Positions 8,742 to 20,929 of a stretch of DNA of 64,000 nucleotides are shown here, piece by piece; positions within the stretch are counted from its first letter, which is position 1; the number at the start of each line of letters is the position of its first letter. The stretch is from contig CAWIVH010000017.1 of the NCBI GenBank assembly GCA_963839475.1, positions 186,001 through 250,000 of the forward strand, given 5' to 3'. The translations under genes were made by a program, and so were the position numbers. Below the pieces are notes generated by a model. That model did no database searches. It saw only the letters and a list, made by a program, of their open reading frames with translations, and had not been told where the DNA came from. Source of the DNA: CAWIVH01 sp963839475. Its GTDB lineage: Bacteria > Acidobacteriota > UBA6911.

Positions 8742-9506
8742 TCAACGGGCACAGGTCTGGTGCCGGCCGCCGTCCACCGAATAGCTCCCGCCCGTGATCC
8801 ATCCGGCTTCGTCGGAAGAAAGAAAGACGATCAGGTTGGCTATATCTTCAGGAGTTCCGACGCGGCCCAAGGGATGGGTGGCGGTGCTTCGCTCCAGGAA
8901 CTGCTTGTATTGTTCCTCGCCCATTCCGCCGCGGCGATGAAGATTGGAGACCACCACACCGGGATTCACGGCATTAACCCGAATGCCTTTCGGCGCCAGT
9001 TCCAGCGCCGCACAATGGGTGAGCTGGTCGACTCCTGCTTTGCTGACGCAATAGGAAAGCACTCCGGGAAAAGCCCGGATCCCGGTCACGCTGCTGACAT
9101 TAACGATGCAGCCCTTGTTTTTTTCCAGAAAGGGAATGGCAAGCTGCATCATGCGAAAGACCGCATCCAGATTGACGGCGAACATGGCGCGCCAGTCTTC
9201 AAAGGCGGTGTTTTCAATGGTCCCGCTTCCGATGGTCCCCGCCGCATTCACCAGGATGTCCAATCCACCGAAGGCAGCCGCGCAATCCCGAATGATCCTC
9301 TGGCGATCCTCATCCCGGGAAAGGTCCCCGGCGAAAATGGAGCACGTGCCGCCGGAAACAGCAATCCCGGATCCGACCTCCTCGAGGGCGTCGATCTTGC
9401 GTCCGGCCAATGCGGTTCGAGCTCCCAATCCCGCCATGGCGATGGCTGTGGCACGGCCGATACCGCTGCTGGCCCCCGTTATCAGGGCGATCTTGTTTTT
9501 CAGCAT
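8742..9506 (-). CDS. Short-chain dehydrogenase/reductase
   Basis: A 254-residue classical SDR. The NAD(P) motif TGASSGIG is at residues 10-17, NAAG at 87-90, catalytic Ser138/139, Tyr152 and Lys156 (YCVSK), and the C-terminus ends in the usual ITGGSYSVDGG. The sequence is FabG/glucose-dehydrogenase-like, but FabG function cannot be claimed from sequence. It is the first gene of a three-gene minus-strand set with the P-loop NTPase and the D-aminoacylase-like protein, so its substrate may be linked to theirs. Divergent from the YheT-type hydrolase at 9704. Confidence 0.88.
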   Translation of the reverse strand: MLKNKIALITGASSGIGRATAIAMAGLGARTALAGRKIDALEEVGSGIAVSGGTCSIFAGDLSRDEDRQRIIRDCAAAFGGLDILVNAAGTIGSGTIENTAFEDWRAMFAVNLDAVFRMMQLAIPFLEKNKGCIVNVSSVTGIRAFPGVLSYCVSKAGVDQLTHCAALELAPKGIRVNAVNPGVVVSNLHRRGGMGEEQYKQFLERSTATHPLGRVGTPEDIANLIVFLSSDEAGWITGGSYSVDGGRHQTCAR

Positions 9507-9703
9507 TCTATTGTCTCCTTGGTCCGTCGCATTTTAGTCTGTTTGGAATTGAAGGCCAAAATAAATCACTCCGAATCCCGAAGTGTCACGCACCCGACCG
9601 GCAATCCATGGGAAATCTTTCCGGTCTTGACCTGGCGGGATAAGGTCTGCACCATTAATATCCTCGGGAGACAAACCCTGAAAATATCAGACGAGGAATT
9701 GAA

Positions 9704-10753
9704 GTGGGAGCTGTAACGGCCGGGATCTTCCCGGACAAATTCAGGTTTAGCCATGCGCCTTTCGCCCCTCCGGCCTGGCTGCGGAACCCACACATCCAGA
9801 CCATTTATACCGCGAAAAAAGCGCGGAGCTGGAATTACGGCTGGAGCGCGTATGAAGCCCTTTTCATAGATCTGGGAAAGGACGGGAAGCTTCTGGCTGA
9901 AGCATCCTGGCAGCCGGGACCAAAACCAGCCAGCCCGGCACTTTTTCTCATGCACGGATTGGAGGGGAGCGCCCGGTCCCATCACATTGTAGGCATGAGC
10001 CGGAAGGCCTATGAGGCCGGTTTCCATACGATTCGGGTCAACACCCGCAATTGCGGGGGCACCGAGCATCTTACAAGGACCCTATATTGCGCCGGGCTGT
10101 CGGAAGATGTGCATGCAGTCGTCCGACACTTGCAGGACAGGCTTGAAATCGAGAGGATCTATGCTGGAGGCGTATCGCTGGGGGCCAACATCATTTTGAA
10201 ATACCTGGGAGAGCAGGGTAAGTCGGCCCTGAGCAGTGTTCGCGGGGCGGCGGTTATGAGCCCTCCGATTGATCTGGCCGCAGGTGTCGAAGCCCTGGAA
10301 AAACCGCAAAACTGGATCTACCAGCGATATTTTGTGGGCAAGCTGATTGAACGTATGAGACGCAAAATCGCTATCGATCCGCAAATCGGCGACATGAAGA
10401 GGATTGAGCGCATCCGCAGCATCTATGAATTCGATGACGTGGTAACCGCTCCGCATTTCGGATTCGGCAGCGCCGATAATTACTATCGGATGGCAAGCTC
10501 CGCCCCTTTGCTTTCAAACATCCGGGTGCCGACCTTGGTTATCCAGGCGCAGGATGATCCGTTAATTCCCTTTTTGCCGTTCCAAAATCCTGTAATCGCC
10601 AAAAATCCGGCTCTTGTGCTGCTTTCGCCCGAGCACGGCGGCCATACGGGTTTTCTTGAAGCCCGCAAAGCCGGAAGTTCCGACCGCGACGGGTACTGGG
10701 GCGAATCGCGGGCGGTGCAGTTTCTGAGAGAATTGGCTTCCTCTTCGAGTTGA
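9704..10753 (+). CDS. YheT-family alpha/beta hydrolase
   Basis: A 349-residue hydrolase of the YheT/EMB8 (UPF0017) family, probably a carboxylesterase. It shows the family opening PAWLRNPHIQT, the oxyanion segment LMHGLEGS, TRNCGG, and the nucleophile elbow GVSLGAN near residue 157; the acid and His are in the C-terminal third (QDDPLIPF, EHGGHTGF). The start is GTG at 9704, supported by GAGGAA at 9693-9698. Monocistronic in appearance, followed by about 110 bases before the cimA leader peptide. Confidence 0.85.
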   Translation: MGAVTAGIFPDKFRFSHAPFAPPAWLRNPHIQTIYTAKKARSWNYGWSAYEALFIDLGKDGKLLAEASWQPGPKPASPALFLMHGLEGSARSHHIVGMSRKAYEAGFHTIRVNTRNCGGTEHLTRTLYCAGLSEDVHAVVRHLQDRLEIERIYAGGVSLGANIILKYLGEQGKSALSSVRGAAVMSPPIDLAAGVEALEKPQNWIYQRYFVGKLIERMRRKIAIDPQIGDMKRIERIRSIYEFDDVVTAPHFGFGSADNYYRMASSAPLLSNIRVPTLVIQAQDDPLIPFLPFQNPVIAKNPALVLLSPEHGGHTGFLEARKAGSSDRDGYWGESRAVQFLRELASSSS

Positions 10754-10863
10754 AGGCCAGGTCAGGCACAATGCAGGAACTTATTCAGCGAATACCATTT
10801 ACAATCCGTTCAGGGTATGGCACATTTTGCCGACAAGATTCTCCAGGAACAATAAGTGAGGAC

Positions 10864-10938
10864 ATGATACAGCGCGCAGGCAACACCATCGCCATTAGCA
10901 GCATTGTTATCATCCGGGGCCGGACGGCCGTCGGATAG
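10864..10938 (+). CDS. Isoleucine-rich leader peptide of cimA (attenuator)
   Basis: A 24-codon frame, ATG at 10864 to TAG at 10936, preceded by a GTGAGG ribosome-binding site. Six of the 24 codons are Ile (positions 2, 9, 11, 14, 16, 17) and two are Val (15, 23), with a cluster I-V-I-I near the end. It lies 24 bases before an intrinsic terminator and 88 bases before citramalate synthase, the committed enzyme of threonine-independent isoleucine synthesis. This is the layout of ribosome-mediated transcription attenuation as in ilv operons: stalling at Ile codons when charged tRNA-Ile is scarce would favour read-through. Too small to be confirmed by homology. Confidence 0.7.
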   Translation: MIQRAGNTIAISSIVIIRGRTAVG

Positions 10939-10962
10939 AGGTACGCGCCGGTGCGCAACCGG

Positions 10963-10996
10963 GGCCCTCATCCGCGCGGCGGGTGAGGGCCTTTTT
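10963..10996 (+). terminator. Attenuator terminator of cimA leader
   Basis: A GC-rich hairpin: GGCCCTCA (10963-10970) pairs perfectly with TGAGGGCC (10984-10991), extended inward by T-G, C-G, C-G, G-C and C-G pairs, then TTTTT at 10992-10996. It sits between the Ile-rich leader peptide and the cimA ribosome-binding site. An upstream GGGGCC at 10917-10922 could pair with GGCCCT at 10963-10968, giving a competing antiterminator; that alternative fold is inference. Confidence 0.8.
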
Positions 10997-11026
10997 CATT
11001 TTGGAATGAAAGACGGAGGAGAAAAC

Positions 11027-12643
11027 GTGCGGATCCAGATCTATGACACAACTTTGCGGGACGGCACCCAGAGCGAAAGCGTGGCCTTTTCCGTGGAGGA
11101 CAAACTGCGGGTGGCAAAGAAACTCGACGACCTCGGGGTCGATTATATCGAAGGAGGATGGCCCGGCTCGAATGAAAAAGATGCAGAATTCTTCCGCCGG
11201 GCCGCAGCCCAGGGCTGGAAAAATGCGCGCCTGGCCGCGTTTGGAAGCACGGCCCATCCCAAGAATCCGGCGGAGGAAGACTCAAACCTGCGAGCCCTGC
11301 TCGAAGCCGAGACTCCCGTGGTAACCATATTTGGGAAATCATGGGATTTCCATGTCACGACGGCGCTCAAGATCCCGCTCGCGCGGAATCTGGATATCAT
11401 CCGGGCCTCCGTGGCTTACCTCAAATCCAAAGGTCGCGAGGCCATCTATGACGCGGAACATTTCTTTGATGGATTCGCCGCGAATCCCGAGTATGCGCTT
11501 TCGACGCTGAAGGCTGCAGAAGAGGGTGGCGCGGATTGCATCGTTCTTTGCGACACCAACGGCGGCAGTCTCACGGGGCACATACGGGAGGCTGTGCGAC
11601 GCTGCCGGATTGTAGTCAGCCGGCCCATCGGCATCCATTGCCACAACGATTCCGAGCTGGCCGTAGCGAACAGTCTGGCCGCCGTCGAATGCGGCGCCAT
11701 CCAGGTACAAGGGACAATCAACGGTTACGGGGAACGTTGCGGGAATGCCAATCTTTGCTCGGTGATCCCCAACCTCGAATTGAAACTGGGACACACGACC
11801 ATCGGGCGCGACCGCCTGCCGCTATTGTCAGGAACCTCGAGGTTCATCAGCCAGGTGGCCAATCTCCCGCACCGGAAGGAGCTCGCGTACGTGGGTGAAA
11901 GCGCCTTCGCACACAAAGGTGGAATCCATGTCAGCGCGGTGATCAAGGACAGCGCCACCTATGAACACGTGCAGCCGGAATCGGTTGGCAACCAGAGAAG
12001 GGTGCTGGTCTCAGAACTCTCGGGCAAGAGCAACCTGGTCTACAAAGCCGGAGAAATGGGGATTGACCTGTCGGGCAAAGAGGAACACCTGAAATCGGTC
12101 CTGAACAAAATCAAAAAGCTGGAGCACGAGGGCTACGAATTCGAAGCCGCGGAAGCCTCTCTGCGCGTGCTTCTGGAAACTGCCTCTCCAGGGGAAAAAG
12201 ACGTCTTCACGATCGAAAATTTCCGCGTCGTGACCGACATGCATCGGAGCTTCGTTTCCGATCAGCATGGGACGGAACAGGTCACTTCAGAGGCTACGGT
12301 AAAAATCCGGGTCGGCGAGCGCATTGTCCACACGGTCGCCGAAGGCGACGGGCCGGTGCACGCCCTGGACCGCGCACTTCACATTGCCCTCCAGCAGTTC
12401 TTTGAACAGCTGCGATCCGTGGAGCTTACCGATTATAAAGTCAGGGTTCTCGAGGCAAGCCACGGCACCGGCGCCAAGGTGAGAGTGATGATCCAGCAGA
12501 CAGATGGCGACGACAGCTGGACGACCGTCGGGGTATCCGAAAATATCCTGGAGGCCAGTTACCACGCCCTGGCTGACGGGGTTCGCTATAAACTTCTCAA
12601 GGACAGGCAAAAAGCAGCATCAGCCGGTGATCAGCAAAAGTAA
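11027..12643 (+). CDS. cimA: (R)-citramalate synthase
   Basis: A 538-residue enzyme condensing pyruvate and acetyl-CoA to citramalate, the entry to the pyruvate route of isoleucine synthesis. GTG at 11027 has an ideal GGAGGAG site 5 bases upstream and yields VRIQIYDTTLRDG, the standard family start; the frame continues upstream through the terminator and is not real there. Motifs: DTTLRDGTQ (residues ~6-14), IGIHCHNDSELA metal site, and GERCGNANL. The C-terminal ~150 residues are a LeuA-type allosteric domain. The length and the -DGTQSE- / GWPGSNEKD signature separate the long CimA clade from LeuA and homocitrate synthase. Expression is probably attenuated by the Ile leader upstream, and activity probably inhibited by isoleucine. 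Confidence 0.9.
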   Translation: MRIQIYDTTLRDGTQSESVAFSVEDKLRVAKKLDDLGVDYIEGGWPGSNEKDAEFFRRAAAQGWKNARLAAFGSTAHPKNPAEEDSNLRALLEAETPVVTIFGKSWDFHVTTALKIPLARNLDIIRASVAYLKSKGREAIYDAEHFFDGFAANPEYALSTLKAAEEGGADCIVLCDTNGGSLTGHIREAVRRCRIVVSRPIGIHCHNDSELAVANSLAAVECGAIQVQGTINGYGERCGNANLCSVIPNLELKLGHTTIGRDRLPLLSGTSRFISQVANLPHRKELAYVGESAFAHKGGIHVSAVIKDSATYEHVQPESVGNQRRVLVSELSGKSNLVYKAGEMGIDLSGKEEHLKSVLNKIKKLEHEGYEFEAAEASLRVLLETASPGEKDVFTIENFRVVTDMHRSFVSDQHGTEQVTSEATVKIRVGERIVHTVAEGDGPVHALDRALHIALQQFFEQLRSVELTDYKVRVLEASHGTGAKVRVMIQQTDGDDSWTTVGVSENILEASYHALADGVRYKLLKDRQKAASAGDQQK

Positions 12644-12674
12644 TGCAGTTCTTTGTTCTTGGATGGCTTCGCGG

Positions 12675-13616
12675 TTAAAGAGGGGGGAAATCGGTGCAGA
12701 CGCGGTCGCCCGGGCGAAGGAGGGCGTGCCAGCGGTCGTGAATCCAGAGCCACTGTTCCGGGTATTCTCGAATCGCTCTTTCAATCGCCGAGGCAATTCG
12801 CGCGGTATTGACGGCAAGGTCCTTTTCATGATCTCCGGTGCGGATCATTTCAATTTCCGGGCCGCCATGGAAAAAATAAACCCGGCGGCCGGGATCCCAG
12901 GTCGCATACACCGGAAAAACAATCGCGTCCGTGGGAAGCGCGAGGGCTGCAGCCGCCTGGGTCGTGCAAGCCAGTTTTCCGAAAAAGGGAACAAACACTC
13001 CTTCCTGGGGCAGGCAATTGAGATCCGTCAGCAGGCCGAGTGTACCTCCTTTGCGAAGGATGCGCATGCAGGCGAGCCCGGCATCTTTCTTGTGGATGGC
13101 TACATTTCCGAAGCGGGTTCGAACGGCGTGAACCCAACGATCGATTTTGGGATTTTCGATCTGCCGGACGATAAAGCTGATCGGGTTTCCGAAAGCCGAT
13201 TCAGAGAATGGCAATAGTTCCCAGGCGCCCAGATGAGCGGTAACAAAAAGGATTCCGCGGCCGGCACGCCTCACCTCGGCAAGCCGTTTCTCTCCCAGCG
13301 GGTCGTATTGGATTATCTCGCGGAGTGATTCGGGGGTTGCCGCAGGCAGGCGGCAGAATTCCGCGAATTGTCTTCCCAGGCTGTCATAACTTGCCCTTAG
13401 GATTCGATCCCGTTCGGAAGCGCTTTTTTCCGGGAAGGCGATGGCGAGGTTGCGCTCACCAACCCGGCGCAACCGTCCGAGAACATGATAGACGGCCCGG
13501 GCAAAAACCTGCCCGGCAGCGATGGCCCACGAGCGGGGCAAAGCGCCGACGAGGCCCGTCAGAATGCGCACGAAGATGTATTCAGCGTTGGTTTTTAACG
13601 AACCGCTGTGCAGCAT
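12675..13616 (-). CDS. LpxL/HtrB-family lysophospholipid/lipid A acyltransferase
   Basis: A 313-residue acyltransferase. The N-terminal membrane segment is followed by the HX4(D/E) catalytic motif His128-LGAW-Glu133 and a later LGLLTDLNCLPQEGVFVPFFG block typical of late lipid A acyltransferases, which transfer acyl chains from ACP. Downstream of the FabF-like synthase and the acyl carrier protein on the same strand, so it may use acyl chains made on that ACP. It could acylate lipid A or another envelope lipid; the family does not decide this. Converges with cimA. Confidence 0.82.
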   Translation of the reverse strand: MLHSGSLKTNAEYIFVRILTGLVGALPRSWAIAAGQVFARAVYHVLGRLRRVGERNLAIAFPEKSASERDRILRASYDSLGRQFAEFCRLPAATPESLREIIQYDPLGEKRLAEVRRAGRGILFVTAHLGAWELLPFSESAFGNPISFIVRQIENPKIDRWVHAVRTRFGNVAIHKKDAGLACMRILRKGGTLGLLTDLNCLPQEGVFVPFFGKLACTTQAAAALALPTDAIVFPVYATWDPGRRVYFFHGGPEIEMIRTGDHEKDLAVNTARIASAIERAIREYPEQWLWIHDRWHALLRPGDRVCTDFPPL

Positions 13617-13687
13617 GGCTCAGTCCCGAAATGGTGCCGCCGGCTTCCGAATCCGCAGATTCCATAATGGGCTGGACGTCCGGTCCA

Positions 13688-14908
13688 TCAGGATTCCGGC
13701 CTGTGGAAGGCAAGGACGGCATTCAATCCACCGAATGCGAAAGAATTGGAGAGGGCGAATTCGCAGGGGATTGCCCTCGGATGATTGGGGATATAGTCCA
13801 GATCGCAAGCGGGATCAGGAACGGAATAGTTGGCGGTCGGCGGCAACAGGCCGTTCTTGAGTGCCAGAAGGGTCGCGACCGCTTCAATCGCGCCTGCCGC
13901 TCCCAAAACATGACCGTGAAGCGATTTCGTGGAGCTGATTCCGATCGACTCCGCGTGTTTTCGGAAGATGTTGCGAATGGCTGTGGTTTCCATCGGGTCG
14001 TTGGCCGGAGTTCCAGTGCCATGGGCGTTGATGTATCCGATCCGGGTCGGATCGATCCCGGCATCCTGGAGGGCATACTGCATGGCACGCCCGGCACCCA
14101 AAGCCGCGGGCTGGGTGATGTGGAAAGCATCGGACGACATGCCGAAGCCGACGATTTCGCCGAGAATCGTCGCACCTCTGGCGACGGCGTGTTCCATGCT
14201 TTCCATGACGAGGATGCCGCCGCCCTCCCCTAGGATCAGGCCATTCCGGTTGCCGGAAAAAGGCCGGCAGGTCTCAGGCGAAACCACCCGCATCGATTCC
14301 CAGGCCTTGAGATTGGCGTAGCTCAGCGGCGCCTCGCTCCCGCCGGCCAGGGCAATATCGACCATTCCGCTGCGCACCATCCAGAAAGCCTGGCCGATGG
14401 CATGGTTGGCGGAAGAGCAGGCAGTGGAAATGGTATAAACCGGGCCCGAAATGCCGTATTTCATCGAAATATGGCTGGCGAGCGCGTTCGGCATTACCTT
14501 TGGGATATTCAGCGGGTTGATGCGCGTTTTCTTGTGGAGGTACAGGTCTGCGAATGCCTGGTCTTCGGTTGTTTGGCCTCCATAGGCAGTGCCGGTCACG
14601 ATGGCGGAGCGGAGTTTCAATTTTTCGGACCATTCAAGGCCGGACATGCGGACGGCTTCATCGGCGGCGATGAGTCCAAATTCGCAGAACCGGTCGAGGA
14701 GCTGCAACCGGTCGGAGGGGAAGTAGTCCTCGGAACGGTAGGCCCGGACTTCCGCTCCGTTATGGAAACGGAGATGCGAAGTATCGAGCACAGTGATAGG
14801 GCCGATACCCGGGGTTCCCCGGCTCAGGGATTCCCAGAACTCATGGATATTGCGGCCGAGTGAGCAGATGACCCCAAGGCCTGTAATAACAGTGCGGCGC
14901 TGCGACAT
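13688..14908 (-). CDS. Beta-ketoacyl-ACP synthase II-like (FabF/NodE type)
   Basis: A 406-residue condensing enzyme with the complete Cys-His-His triad: Cys164 in STACSS, His in HGTGTPAND (~297) and His in KSLHGHVLGAAG (~335). It extends an acyl-ACP with malonyl-ACP. It starts 23 bases after the ACP gene and precedes the LpxL-like gene, with no fabD, fabG or fabZ nearby, so it may be a dedicated synthase for a special acyl chain rather than the housekeeping FabF. Length is normal. Confidence 0.88.
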   Translation of the reverse strand: MSQRRTVITGLGVICSLGRNIHEFWESLSRGTPGIGPITVLDTSHLRFHNGAEVRAYRSEDYFPSDRLQLLDRFCEFGLIAADEAVRMSGLEWSEKLKLRSAIVTGTAYGGQTTEDQAFADLYLHKKTRINPLNIPKVMPNALASHISMKYGISGPVYTISTACSSANHAIGQAFWMVRSGMVDIALAGGSEAPLSYANLKAWESMRVVSPETCRPFSGNRNGLILGEGGGILVMESMEHAVARGATILGEIVGFGMSSDAFHITQPAALGAGRAMQYALQDAGIDPTRIGYINAHGTGTPANDPMETTAIRNIFRKHAESIGISSTKSLHGHVLGAAGAIEAVATLLALKNGLLPPTANYSVPDPACDLDYIPNHPRAIPCEFALSNSFAFGGLNAVLAFHRPES

Positions 14909-14931
14909 CCCACCCCCGGATTGGATGCGGA

Positions 14932-15195
14932 TCAGAGTTGTGCAGGGGAGGAATTTCCGCCGGCAAGCAGCTGCTCCATCCCCTCGACTACATCGCGGAC
15001 GGACTTCATTTTCCGGGCCTGGTCATCAGGAATGGTGACGTTGAAGGCCTCTTCGAGGTCCAGGAAAAGATTCAGCCCGTCGAGTGAATCGATCTTCAAC
15101 TCTTCAAGGGTTGAGTCGATGGTAATGGTTTCGGGAGAGATTTTCTTGGTTTTAGCGATGATAGCGACAATTTTTTGAGCCACGGTATCGGACAT
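14932..15195 (-). CDS. Acyl carrier protein
   Basis: An 87-residue ACP starting at MSDTVAQKIV, which has a GGGGGA site just upstream; the longer frame to 15255 is not needed. Ser37 in KIDSLDGLNLF is the expected 4'-phosphopantetheine site (canonical DSLD). Acidic as expected, with a short C-terminal extension beyond the usual ~78 residues. It is first in the ACP, FabF-like, LpxL-like set. Whether it is the main fatty-acid ACP or a specialised one is not decided by sequence. Confidence 0.9.
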   Translation of the reverse strand: MSDTVAQKIVAIIAKTKKISPETITIDSTLEELKIDSLDGLNLFLDLEEAFNVTIPDDQARKMKSVRDVVEGMEQLLAGGNSSPAQL

Positions 15196-15260
15196 GGAAT
15201 CCCCCGATAATCTCCTGAGTAAACGTGAATGATACGTATTGGCCCAGGATGGCACAACAG

Positions 15261-15294
15261 AAAAGAAAAAGGCTCCGGGTTTGATACCGGAGCC
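15261..15294 (-). terminator. rRNA operon terminator
   Basis: GGCTCCGG (15271-15278) and CCGGAGCC (15287-15294) form a perfect 8-bp stem with an 8-base loop. Read on the minus strand it is followed by TTTTTCTTTT (complement of 15261-15270). It lies just beyond the 3' end of 5S rRNA and ahead of the ACP gene. Confidence 0.85.
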
Positions 15295-15306
15295 TTCAAA
15301 ATTTAA

Positions 15307-15422
15307 TCCGGCGACGACCTACTCTCCCACATCGTTACCAATGCAGTACCATCGGCGCTGGAGGGCTTAACTGCCGTGTTCGGGATGGGAACGGGTGTAG
15401 CCCCTCCGCTATGGTCACCGGA
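15307..15422 (-). rRNA. rrf: 5S ribosomal RNA
   Basis: About 116 bases on the minus strand. The reverse complement reads TCCGGTGACCATAGCGGAG... with the conserved CCCATCCCGAACACGG core and a 3' end GTCGTCGCCGGA complementary to the 5' end. Ends are judged from terminal stem pairing and may be off by a base or two. Confidence 0.95.
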
Positions 15423-15436
15423 AGGCTTAAATATCT

Positions 15437-18503
<3,067 letters not shown>

Positions 18504-18512
<9 letters not shown>

Positions 18513-18604
18513 TAAAATTTACTCCACCCGAAATTCGTGAAAATCTCGAGCAAGCAAAAATTACAATCTACTTGTAATTTATTTACCCGTCGTTATCTGG
18601 TTGT
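18504..18604. repeat. 23S processing stem, 5' arm
   Basis: 18504-18522 (19 bp) and 18588-18604 (17 bp) are exact reverse complements of 15474-15492 and 15437-15453. The 5' arm of the pre-23S processing stem lies in the spacer between tRNA-Ala and 23S. Confidence 0.8.
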
Positions 18605-18682
18605 CAAAGACCAAAACTACCGGTTATACCGGAAATCCAAAGCTCTCCTGGAAGCTCTGGGTATCGGGTACATCCGAAAACT

Positions 18683-18758
18683 TGGTGGAGGTAAGCGGGT
18701 TCGAACCGCTGACCCCCTGCTTGCAAAGCAGGTGCTCTTCCAGCTGAGCTATACCCCC
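18683..18758 (-). tRNA. tRNA-Ala (TGC anticodon)
   Basis: 76 bases on the minus strand. Reads GGGGGTATAGCTCAGCTGG..., with anticodon loop CTTTGCAAG giving TGC, T-loop GGTTCGAACC, and an encoded CCA end (TGG at 18683-18685 on the plus strand). Acceptor stem pairs GGGGGTA with TACCTCC, allowing a G-T pair. Located in the 16S-23S spacer next to tRNA-Ile, the common arrangement. Confidence 0.96.
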
Positions 18759-18784
18759 GTTTCCCAAAATTCGCTGGGAATCTC

Positions 18785-18861
18785 TGGTGGGCCTAGGTAG
18801 AGTCGAACTACCGACCTCACCCTTATCAGGGGTGCGCTCTAGCCAACTGAGCTATAGGCCC
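18785..18861 (-). tRNA. tRNA-Ile (GAT anticodon)
   Basis: 77 bases on the minus strand, starting GGGCCTATAGCTCAG. The acceptor stem GGGCCTA pairs exactly with TAGGCCC, the anticodon loop CTGATAA gives GAT, the T-loop is GTTCGAC, and CCA is encoded (TGG at 18785-18787 on the plus strand). It lies between 16S and tRNA-Ala. Confidence 0.96.
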
Positions 18862-18944
18862 ATGGTCTCCAGCAGAACCCCGCTTTAACACCGTATAAAG
18901 CAGATACCAAAGATGCACGGGGCCAAAGCCTGTTGGCCTGCGAT

Positions 18945-18970
18945 CCTAGATCTTTGAAAACTAGATAGTG
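18945..18970. repeat. 16S processing stem, 3' arm
   Basis: 26 bases containing CTTTGAAAACTAGATAG, the exact reverse complement of 20660-20685 on the other side of 16S rRNA. It would form the long RNase III stem of pre-16S rRNA. Confidence 0.85.
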
Positions 18971-19033
18971 GCGTCTTGTAGCCATTCTGGGAATCCATGT
19001 TACCTTCCGAAGAAGGCCTGGAATCCAGCTTCC

Positions 19034-20571
<1,538 letters not shown>

Positions 20572-20659
20572 GATCGAAGAGTCCCGAACCCGAAGGTCCG
20601 GGATTTCACTGGTACTACTATGTTTTGAAGTTCTTTCAAGGAATGGCTTTTAGGACACG

Positions 20660-20685
20660 CACTATCTAGTTTTCAAAGATCTAGG
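20660..20685. repeat. 16S processing stem, 5' arm
   Basis: Exact 26-bp reverse complement of 18945-18970. It lies in the rRNA leader about 90 bases before the 16S 5' end. Confidence 0.85.
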
Positions 20686-20781
20686 CAAACCCTAATGATA
20701 CGCGCGCGACTGCTTGTTGTCAAGCCTCGAGTTCCGATGCTCCGGAACTTTTTGCCGCGCCCTTCTCATCAAAGGCGCGTC

Positions 20782-20810
20782 ATAATACCTATCCCTATAC
20801 CCCTTGTAAA
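20782..20810 (-). promoter_or_regulatory. rRNA operon sigma70 promoter
   Basis: On the minus strand TTTACA (complement of 20805-20810) and TATTAT (complement of 20782-20787) are separated by exactly 17 bases, a near-consensus -35/-10 pair. An A/T-rich stretch (20815-20838) directly upstream of the -35 box could act as an UP element. The implied start is about 200 bases before 16S. This is the main content of the 358-base gap 20572-20929, which holds no gene. Confidence 0.75.
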
Positions 20811-20872
20811 GGGAAAAAAGCTTTTTTTTTCATTTTTCCGGGAAGTTTCCTAAGATCCGGCCGAAAAGCCTT

Positions 20873-20897
20873 GAAACCCACGCCAAATCAGGGTTTC
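20873..20897 (-). terminator. Possible tyrS terminator
   Basis: GAAACCC (20873-20879) and GGGTTTC (20891-20897) form a 7-bp stem about 35 bases past the tyrS stop on the minus strand, followed by a short T-containing stretch (AAGGCTTTTC). Weak; it may separate tyrS transcription from the rRNA promoter. Confidence 0.4.
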
Positions 20898-20929
20898 TGG
20901 CTGCGGCCTCCAGCGCGAGCTACCCGCAT

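Noticed and set aside
10818..10832. Possible sigma54 promoter (TGGCAC near TTGC) before the cimA leader
   Set aside because: Spacing between the two elements is about 3 bases where 5 is required, and no activator site is evident.
10904..11026. Upstream extension of citramalate synthase
   Set aside because: The extra frame runs through the attenuator terminator; the GTG at 11027 has a near-consensus ribosome-binding site and the family N-terminus.
12644..12674. Shared terminator between cimA and the LpxL-like gene
   Set aside because: No inverted repeat could be found in the 31-base convergent gap.
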